Shown one piece after another: positions 1-5,438 of a stretch of DNA of 8,763 nt (the first letter of the stretch is position 1; every line of letters begins with the position of its first letter). The stretch spans positions 1-8,763 of the forward strand of contig JAFRSL010000082.1 of assembly GCA_017427625.1 (NCBI GenBank). The letters are read 5' to 3'. Made by a program: the position numbers and the translations under genes. Source of the DNA: Synergistaceae bacterium (lineage in GTDB: Bacteria; Synergistota; Synergistia; Synergistales; Aminobacteriaceae). A model generated the notes under the pieces. The model was not told where the DNA came from, made no database searches, and worked only from the letters and a program-made list of their open reading frames with translations.

Positions 1-507
1 AAGAACTCGAAGACTAACGGACTATGTGCATACCGTGATGATCTTCGTCCTGTTCTTGAGAGGGCGTTACAGTCAGACGTTATAGTGATTGGAAGTCCCA
101 TTTACTTCAGCTATCCGACGGGAATGTTCCGCTCATTCATCGAGCGTTTTCTGTTCCCCATCATGAGCTACAACGTCAACCCTGACGGAACCAGACCCCG
201 CGCAATCGACAAGACAATATACAGCGCTGTAATCTACACGATGAACTGCCCCGAAGAACTTGCAGAGAAGATACGTTACCTCGAATACCTCGCACCCAAT
301 GCTCAGGCTATGGAGATTGTACTGGGACACTGTGAAACTTTATGCGCGTACAATACCTACCAATTCAGGGACTATTCGCGCTATGGTGCTAACATGTTCA
401 GCGAGACTGTGAAAGCGAAGTACAGAGATGAACATTTCGGGACTGACCTTCAGAACGCCTACGATTTGGGCAAGCGTCTTGTGATGAAAGCAAAAGAGGA
501 AGCTTAG
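1..507 (+). CDS. Flavodoxin-fold NAD(P)H-dependent FMN reductase-like protein, 3' part
   Basis: The reading frame is open from the first base of the window, so the true start lies upstream; 168 codons and a TAG stop are visible. The segment GSPIYFSYPTGMFRSFIERF (from about base 91) matches the flavodoxin-like reductase signature, in which a Gly-Ser-Pro-Ile-Tyr loop contacts FMN and the following helix carries Phe-Ile-(Asp/Glu)-Arg. The preceding stretch, with a Cys and an Asp-Asp pair (CAYRDD), is typical of the group that carries a Cys cluster before this point; those upstream Cys would be outside the window. Such proteins are cytoplasmic flavin-dependent oxidoreductases common in anaerobes; the substrate cannot be told. 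An ATG at 85 lies inside the fold and is not a credible start. The gene ends 46 bp before the MATE gene in the same direction, so it may be co-transcribed, but it shows no obvious link to the signalling genes downstream. Confidence 0.82.
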   Translation, partial: KNSKTNGLCAYRDDLRPVLERALQSDVIVIGSPIYFSYPTGMFRSFIERFLFPIMSYNVNPDGTRPRAIDKTIYSAVIYTMNCPEELAEKIRYLEYLAPNAQAMEIVLGHCETLCAYNTYQFRDYSRYGANMFSETVKAKYRDEHFGTDLQNAYDLGKRLVMKAKEEA

Positions 508-553
508 CATGAACCGATGGATTACCGCGATGTGTAGTTCTGAATGACTCCTA

Positions 554-2323
554 ATGAACATGACTCAAGTTAGCGACAAGATACTTCATCAGTTGTTCAG
601 GAAGGGTGAAGCGTCCTATGCTGTCTCTGATGTCTCGAAAGCTATAGCCCCTCTCGTAGATCTCCTGTTCGTGAGCCTCTTCATCGGAGCGTCAGGCGTA
701 ACCGTCATGTGTTACGTTGCTCCAATGATTATACTCTTCTCAATCATAGGCATGTGCATAAACACCGGCGCGAGGAACAAAGTATCGGTGCTTCTCGGAG
801 AAGGCAACATTGACGAGGCCAACGCAGTGTTCTCGGCATCAATCATTATTGGCGCGGGTCTGTCTGTGGTTTCGGCTGTGGCTGTCGGGGTGTACTGTTC
901 GGAAGTGTCGTTCATTCTTGGCGCGAGGGAGCCGGAAATTTTCGAGATTACGAAGCTCTACATTTGGGGCTATCTTGTCGGCTATCCTTTCCTCACGATG
1001 ATTCGGATCCTCACTCCCTTTCTCCAGATGGAAGGGCAGTACAGGCTTCTTGCCACAACGTCTGTGATTACCACTGTGCTTGATATTGCTCTGGATGCTC
1101 TCGTGATATTCGTGCTTCATGGGGGAATGTTCGGGATTGCCCTTGCCACTTCAGTGGGCTACATCATTACGTTCTTCATGCAGGCGGCCTCTTTCGTCAG
1201 ACGTAACACCACCTCAGTCTTCCGTCTCTCCATGAAGGGAGTAACTCCCAAGATTTTCGGCGAAATACTGCGTCTTGGTGCTCCCAATGGACTCTTCAAC
1301 ATAAGCAGGTCGGCGGGCGGAATGTTAATCAACAACATGCTGACAGCTTTTCACATGCGCTATCTTGTCGCGGCTTACGGGGTATTCTCGCAGATCATAA
1401 TGTTCGTTACTTCGTCATGGATGGCTCCTGTTGATACTTGCGTTGCGTTTTCGGGAGTCTTCATCGGCGAGGAGGACAGGGACTCCCTAAAGGAAGTGCA
1501 GAAAATTTCACTCATTCACACGCTCACATACACGTCCATTCTTACGGCCGTTCTGTTCGTATTTGCGCCTCAGCTCGCGGGGGTATTCCTGAAATCTGAT
1601 GACCATGAGGCCTTGAGGATGGCTGCCGAATGTATACGGGTCTCCTGCTTATCTCTTCCGTTCCACACTATAGTCTACAACTTCAGTAATTACTTGATGG
1701 CGGTGAAGAGGCTTAGTTTCTCCAGCGTCTACTACTTCCTCATTGAGTGCGGAATTATCGTGCCGGTTATGTTCATCATGCTCCAAATCATAGGCTACCG
1801 CGGCGCGTGGATCTCAAGGGTAATCAACATGTCCCTGCTCAGTGCTGTTACTGTGGCGTATGTTTACAGGAACGGTGAGGGCGCAACTTTCCGGGACAAG
1901 ATGCTTCTTCTGCCTGAAAGTTTCGGGATTAAGCCGGAAAATGAGCTTGCTGTGATTGCGGCTTCAACGGGCGAGATTCACGGTCTCCCACACATTGCGG
2001 TTGCCTTTGCGCTGGAACATGGCGCGGACATGAGGAGGGCGCGGAATTATGGGCTTGTTACGGAGGAGCTTGCAATATTTCTCACGGAACACGGCTTCAA
2101 CGATGGCAAGACTCACAACATCAATGCAAGACTCGTGGCAAAAGGCGAGGAGCTGATTATCCGAATGCGCGACGACTGCAAGCCTCTCAATCTCACGGAA
2201 TACTACAAGGCGCTCACTGAAAGCTACGAACGTGATGCGGGACTGTCCATCATCATGAAGATGTCGAAGGACGTGCAGTACACGAATACTTTGGGGACGA
2301 ACAATCTTATTGTCAGTGTTTGA
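554..2323 (+). CDS. MATE-family transporter with C-terminal GHKL/RsbW-like domain
   Basis: The protein is 589 residues, longer than the roughly 450 of an ordinary MATE exporter. Residues about 25-440 are strongly hydrophobic, with the MATE pattern of twelve helices in two halves: N-terminal SLFIGASGV, the ARNKVSVLLGEGNIDEAN loop (73-90), and a second-half repeat beginning near residue 235 (EILRLGAPNG). MATE proteins usually export cationic drugs or metabolites using Na+ or H+. Residues about 455-589 form a soluble domain resembling the RsbW-type GHKL ATPase: an N-box-like helix (TEELAIFLTEHGF, 503-515), a G1-like RDDCKPLN (539-546) and a G2-like end (GLSIIMKM, then NTLGTNNLIVSV). The N-box Asn is replaced by Phe509 and the Gly of the Asp-x-Gly motif by Cys542, so normal ATP binding is doubtful. 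An in-frame stop at 545-547 limits the start to 554 or the ATG at 560; neither has a clear Shine-Dalgarno sequence. The fusion is inferred to be a docking or regulatory tail. Confidence 0.88.
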   Translation: MNMTQVSDKILHQLFRKGEASYAVSDVSKAIAPLVDLLFVSLFIGASGVTVMCYVAPMIILFSIIGMCINTGARNKVSVLLGEGNIDEANAVFSASIIIGAGLSVVSAVAVGVYCSEVSFILGAREPEIFEITKLYIWGYLVGYPFLTMIRILTPFLQMEGQYRLLATTSVITTVLDIALDALVIFVLHGGMFGIALATSVGYIITFFMQAASFVRRNTTSVFRLSMKGVTPKIFGEILRLGAPNGLFNISRSAGGMLINNMLTAFHMRYLVAAYGVFSQIIMFVTSSWMAPVDTCVAFSGVFIGEEDRDSLKEVQKISLIHTLTYTSILTAVLFVFAPQLAGVFLKSDDHEALRMAAECIRVSCLSLPFHTIVYNFSNYLMAVKRLSFSSVYYFLIECGIIVPVMFIMLQIIGYRGAWISRVINMSLLSAVTVAYVYRNGEGATFRDKMLLLPESFGIKPENELAVIAASTGEIHGLPHIAVAFALEHGADMRRARNYGLVTEELAIFLTEHGFNDGKTHNINARLVAKGEELIIRMRDDCKPLNLTEYYKALTESYERDAGLSIIMKMSKDVQYTNTLGTNNLIVSV

Positions 2324-2345
2324 AGTGAAAAGCCATCCTAAGGTT

Positions 2346-2374
2346 TTGACAGGGCGGGGAAAAAATGGTAACTT
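2346..2374 (+). promoter_or_regulatory. Candidate sigma-70-type promoter with extended -10
   Basis: A perfect -35 hexamer TTGACA (2346-2351) is followed after 17 bases by TAACTT (2369-2374). The latter matches the -10 consensus at its three most conserved positions and is preceded by TG one base upstream (2366-2367), which makes an extended -10. Predicted transcription would start near 2381, leaving a short leader of about 27 bases before the STAS gene. It sits in the only real gap of the gene cluster, which supports it. The call rests on motif matching only. Confidence 0.55.
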
Positions 2375-2394
2375 CTATCACAAATAATAATTCT

Positions 2395-2399
2395 GGAGG
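2395..2399 (+). promoter_or_regulatory. Strong ribosome binding site of the STAS gene
   Basis: GGAGG lies 8 bases before the ATG at 2408 and fixes that start. It is one of only three strong Shine-Dalgarno sites in the window, which suggests that the small STAS protein is made in higher amounts than the membrane proteins around it. Confidence 0.8.
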
Positions 2400-2407
2400 T
2401 AATCTCA

Positions 2408-2704
2408 ATGGAACTCAGGAAAGAAGTAAATGGTTCATCACTCACTATCGCCCTCGACGGAAGGCTCGACACAACCACAGCTCCCCAGCTCGAAGCAGAA
2501 ATCTCAGGCGGCCTCAGCGGGATCACTGACCTCACAATCGACATGGCAAAGCTCGTCTATGTCTCTTCAGCAGGCCTCAGGGTACTCCTTAAGGCCCAGA
2601 AGCTCATGAACAAGCAGGGAAAAATGACCGTCAAGAACGCAAGTCAGGAGATTAAGGAAATCTTCGAGGTAACTGGCTTCGACGAACTTCTCAACATCGA
2701 GTAA
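2408..2704 (+). CDS. STAS-domain anti-sigma factor antagonist (SpoIIAA/RsbV-like)
   Basis: This 98-residue protein is a single STAS domain of the usual length. It opens with a beta hairpin and the conserved LDGRLDTTTAPQLEAEI (residues 16-32), followed by LTIDMAKLVYVSSAGLRVLL (42-61), the loop and helix that carry the phosphorylatable Ser. Ser53 and Ser54 are the candidates; Ser54 aligns best with the Ser phosphorylated in RsbV. It ends with the usual VTGFDELLNI strand and helix. In partner-switching systems the unphosphorylated form binds an RsbW-type kinase, the kinase phosphorylates it, and a SpoIIE/RsbU-type PP2C phosphatase restores it. Here the phosphatases are encoded 3 kb downstream, but the only RsbW-like domains in the window are degenerate and fused to membrane proteins. 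It is likely a soluble cytoplasmic switch protein for the cluster. The DUF2156 gene starts 2 bases after its stop. Confidence 0.95.
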   Translation: MELRKEVNGSSLTIALDGRLDTTTAPQLEAEISGGLSGITDLTIDMAKLVYVSSAGLRVLLKAQKLMNKQGKMTVKNASQEIKEIFEVTGFDELLNIE

Positions 2705-2706
2705 CC

Positions 2707-3645
2707 ATGCTCAACTTTCAGCCCCTTTCTATGGGTCTAAAGACGCTGGCGGATTCCTACACGTTCAAATACGGCGAGGGATCTTGCCAGCACTCTTTCG
2801 TGTCGTCTTGGAGTCTCCGCCACAAATACGGCGACTCGTTCTGCGAGCATGAAGGCTACCTTTACACTCTCCGCTCCAAACTCTGTAATGATTCCGAACG
2901 GGCATACCTTTTCCCCTTCGGTCCGCGTGAGGACTTGGACGCACTGAGGCAGGCAGTCCAGAACGTTATCGATGACGCTCATGGACATAATTGCCGCGTG
3001 AAATTCCAGACGGTAACAGAATCCGCAAAGGACATAATCACAGCCATGTTCCCCGGAAGATTCACTGTCGACTTCAGCCGCAATTACTCCGAGTATGTTT
3101 ACGACATTGAGCAACTTTTCAGCCTTTCAGGAGGCAAACAAGAAGTTAAACGGAGAAGCCTTCACAAATTTCTGCGCAGGTATGAAGGCCGCTGGGAGTC
3201 TCTATTGATTGCACATGAGCATATAGATATGATACGGGACTTTCAGAACAGATGGCTTGAAGAAAGAATCTCAGGAATTGATGACCCTTTGCACGTGGCG
3301 CAGCTAAGATCCGATGATGAATGTATACAGCGTGCGCTTGATGATTTCTTCATACTCGGAATGTTCGGTATCGTCATGCTCATTGATGGCAAGATCGCAG
3401 GGTATGCCTATGGTTTTCCGCTTAATGACGATGTCGTTGAAGGTGATGCGGAAAAGGCTGACAGGAATATGCTGGACGTTTATACTGCCGTAAAGCATGA
3501 GTTTTTGGGGATATGCCGCGCGAAATTCACATACTTCAATTTCGAGGAAGATCTAGGCGATGAAGGCTTGAGAACGGTTAAAATGAGAGACCAGCCCGCT
3601 TACATGATAGACAAATTTACTCTAACTGAAAATGAACAGGCTTGA
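2707..3645 (+). CDS. DUF2156 / LPG_synthase_C domain protein (GNAT-like fold)
   Basis: The 312-residue protein matches DUF2156 throughout: an N-terminal HSFVSSWSLRHKYGDSF segment (29-45), a middle YDIEQLFSLSGGKQEVKRRS region (132-151; the family has Leu-x-Gly-Lys followed by Lys-Arg), and the C-terminal signature FNFEEDLGDEGLRTVK (277-292), where the family has Asn-x-Glu-x-Asp-Leu-Gly and Gly-Leu-Arg. The related C-terminal domain of MprF moves lysine from tRNA to phosphatidylglycerol, but this protein has no membrane flippase part and the activity of stand-alone DUF2156 proteins is mostly unproven; an acyl or aminoacyl transferase is the most that should be said. No Shine-Dalgarno sequence precedes the ATG, which lies 2 bases after the STAS stop, so translation is probably coupled. 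Its last 14 bases overlap the next gene. Confidence 0.9.
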   Translation: MLNFQPLSMGLKTLADSYTFKYGEGSCQHSFVSSWSLRHKYGDSFCEHEGYLYTLRSKLCNDSERAYLFPFGPREDLDALRQAVQNVIDDAHGHNCRVKFQTVTESAKDIITAMFPGRFTVDFSRNYSEYVYDIEQLFSLSGGKQEVKRRSLHKFLRRYEGRWESLLIAHEHIDMIRDFQNRWLEERISGIDDPLHVAQLRSDDECIQRALDDFFILGMFGIVMLIDGKIAGYAYGFPLNDDVVEGDAEKADRNMLDVYTAVKHEFLGICRAKFTYFNFEEDLGDEGLRTVKMRDQPAYMIDKFTLTENEQA

Positions 3646-4552
3646 AGCAAACATTTCACTTTTCGCAATAACTTTCTTCGCGTCAATTCAGTACGTTTTC
3701 CTGATATGGGTTCCCGATTCTGTCCCACACTTCGCCTTTCTATGTGTTACAAATCTGATCGGCCTCGTGATGTCGCTGGCTTTCTTCTTTGGGGAACTGT
3801 TCAGGCTTGACGTTAAGCAGGTCAAACAGAGTATGGTCCTCTCAGGACAGCTCGTTGCGTTCAATATATTCCTTCTTATGGGTGTCTCTGGACTTGGCCC
3901 GGCCATGATAAACGCGATACTTTCGACAAATTTCGTGTTCATTGCTACGATAGTCTTCTTAGAAAACAAGCGCATTCCAGACAAGGGGACATTCTTCGGT
4001 ATCTTAACCGTCTTTGCAGGGCTAATGTTCATGTCTGAGGCGGGAATCTCTGACTTCCTTAATGTCAGCGTTCTCTACCTCACGGCCTCAAATATTGCGT
4101 TTGCGTTCTATGTCGTGAGCGTCGGGAAATATTCTGTCTCCTCTAACCCGTCGATCATAGCTATGGGGCAGATGTTCTTCTGCTTCGTGTTCAGCCTCAT
4201 CTTGTGGGTCGCTGAAGTCATTGTGAAGGGCGTGCCTTTCGGGCTTCCGTCCAATCATGAGTTCTGGGGCAGCGTCATCTATGTGAGCTTCTTCATCAGG
4301 GGGCTTTACGGGATAGTCCAGGTTTACGCGCAAAGGTACGTCTCGCCGCTGAACACGTCATTGATATTCTCGACCGAAATCATCATGACTATGGCAGTCT
4401 CCCCTGTGCTGTCCGAATTTCTTGGGACTGAGCCGGAAATCATAACATGGCCGAAAGTCTTCGGGGGAGTCGCTATCGTCTTGGGAATAATGATGACTGA
4501 GCCGGCATTCTTCGCGTGGTTAAGGAGGCTGATCGTCCGTGAGAAACCGTGA
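3632..4552 (+). CDS. EamA/DMT-superfamily transporter
   Basis: The 306-residue protein has about ten hydrophobic helices in two five-helix halves, the layout and length of drug/metabolite transporters of the EamA type. Typical marks are the end of the first half (INAILSTNFVFIATIVFLENKRIP, 93-116, with the conserved polar-charged turn after helix 4), and the matching place in the second half (PLNTSLIFSTEIIMTMAVSPVLSEFLG, 239-265), followed by the last helix GGVAIVLGIMM (278-288). Members export amino acids, nucleosides or other small metabolites; the substrate is not visible here. It begins inside the DUF2156 gene (14-bp overlap) with no clear Shine-Dalgarno sequence, which suggests translational coupling, and its own end overlaps the next gene by 14 bp. 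It is the second transporter in the cluster after the MATE protein, but unlike its membrane neighbours it carries no added cytoplasmic domain. Confidence 0.87.
   Translation: MNRLEANISLFAITFFASIQYVFLIWVPDSVPHFAFLCVTNLIGLVMSLAFFFGELFRLDVKQVKQSMVLSGQLVAFNIFLLMGVSGLGPAMINAILSTNFVFIATIVFLENKRIPDKGTFFGILTVFAGLMFMSEAGISDFLNVSVLYLTASNIAFAFYVVSVGKYSVSSNPSIIAMGQMFFCFVFSLILWVAEVIVKGVPFGLPSNHEFWGSVIYVSFFIRGLYGIVQVYAQRYVSPLNTSLIFSTEIIMTMAVSPVLSEFLGTEPEIITWPKVFGGVAIVLGIMMTEPAFFAWLRRLIVREKP
4522..4528 (+). promoter_or_regulatory. Ribosome binding site that selects a GTG start
   Basis: AAGGAGG inside the end of the EamA gene lies 10 bases before the GTG at 4539. It is the main reason for accepting a non-ATG start that overlaps the previous gene by 14 bp. 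Confidence 0.72.
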
Positions 4553-5426
4553 GAAATTGACGCTGACCCTGCTTTGCGCGCTGGCATATTTCGTGATTGA
4601 CGCTCCCGTCCAGATGACTCACGTCCTGCCGTCATTCGCGGGGATCAAGAACTTCCTGCCGTTGACGCTGGGACTGTTCTTCGGTGCTTACGGAGTCGCA
4701 GGGTGCGTGATCGGGTGCGTTGCCTCAGCGTTCCTAGTGAACTTGCCAGTGCCTGACATCCTGCGTGAGATTGTGTGCATAGTGATTATCGGGCTGGGAA
4801 TGTTTCACGGCTGGCACCACACCACGAAGTCCGGGCGGATTTCCTTCAAGACATGGCCGGATTACGGGAGATATTCCGTGCTGCTTGCGAGATTGTGCTT
4901 GTGCGTGTGGGCAGTGTACATTACTTCAAGCCTTAACGCGGGTGTCTCAGCTGGACTCGCGTATTTCCTCACCGGGCTGTTCATCGGAATCCCAGTCAAC
5001 ATACTCTTCTCATCCCTCCTCTACATTGAGCCTGTCATGCCGCGCGGAAAGTTTCCGTTGAATGACGCTGACTTCTGCCTTCTGCCTGACGCTGAGAGCC
5101 TGGAGGGAGCAAACGAAATCCTCGAAATGTCGGCCATGAAGCGCGGCGTGAAGATGAAGCGTGTCCTTGAGATACAGAGCTGCATTGAGGAACTCGCCCT
5201 GAGAATCCATAAGGCTCACCCTGACGCGAGAATTTCCGTATCAGTAACATTCGGGGACGCAATATCAGCCCGTCTTCATTACTGCGGGGAAAAATACAAC
5301 CCCTTCCGCATTGACCCGGACGAGGACGAAATCGACATCATGAGCCTCAAAATCATAAAGCACCGCGCAATACGAGCATCGTTCAGCAATTTGGGCGGGG
5401 AAAACAACGTACATGTAGTAGTTTAG
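4539..5426 (+). CDS. Multi-pass membrane protein with degenerate GHKL/RsbW-like tail
   Basis: The 295-residue protein starts with GTG. Residues about 7-163 hold five or six hydrophobic helices, including a Gly/Ala-rich pair (LGLFFGAYGVAGCVIGCVAS, 44-63) loosely like the substrate-binding subunits of ECF transporters or other small sensor membrane domains; I cannot name the family. Residues about 175-295 are soluble and parallel the tail of the MATE protein: IEELALRI (216-223) at the N-box, HYCGEKYNP (247-255) at the G1 box, and a final LGGENNVHVVV (285-295) matching LGTNNLIVSV. The N-box Asn position is Arg222, and both Asp of the G1 motif are Tyr248 and Cys249, so ATP binding by the usual route looks lost. 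It is inferred to be a membrane-bound pseudokinase partner for the STAS protein. It ends 12 bp before the first phosphatase gene, which fits a shared pathway. The soluble-domain call rests on pattern matching and needs structural comparison. Confidence 0.7.
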   Translation: MRNREKLTLTLLCALAYFVIDAPVQMTHVLPSFAGIKNFLPLTLGLFFGAYGVAGCVIGCVASAFLVNLPVPDILREIVCIVIIGLGMFHGWHHTTKSGRISFKTWPDYGRYSVLLARLCLCVWAVYITSSLNAGVSAGLAYFLTGLFIGIPVNILFSSLLYIEPVMPRGKFPLNDADFCLLPDAESLEGANEILEMSAMKRGVKMKRVLEIQSCIEELALRIHKAHPDARISVSVTFGDAISARLHYCGEKYNPFRIDPDEDEIDIMSLKIIKHRAIRASFSNLGGENNVHVVV

Positions 5427-5430
5427 GAGG
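5425..5430 (+). promoter_or_regulatory. Strong ribosome binding site of the first phosphatase gene
   Basis: AGGAGG overlaps the TAG stop of the preceding gene and lies 8 bases before the ATG at 5439, so it fixes that start. Confidence 0.8.
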
Positions 5431-5438
5431 ATTGATTC

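Larger units (their letters stand above)
2324..2407 (+). other. Only sizeable intergenic gap; no terminator seen
   Basis: These 84 bases separate the MATE gene from the STAS gene. They hold a candidate promoter and a strong ribosome binding site, listed separately. I see no GC-rich hairpin followed by a T run, so read-through from the MATE gene is likely even if an internal promoter is active. Confidence 0.6.

Noticed and set aside
509..547. Tiny plus-strand frame (12 codons) between the reductase and MATE genes
   Set aside because: It is too short to support, with no ribosome site; a leader peptide role cannot be shown.
2737..3114. Minus-strand open frame of 125 codons
   Set aside because: It is a shadow of the DUF2156 gene, with no ribosome site and no family resemblance.
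4539..5060. Calling the membrane part of the 4539 gene an ECF transporter S component
   Set aside because: The Gly/Ala-rich helices are only loosely similar and no family signature could be confirmed, so only a generic membrane domain is stated.
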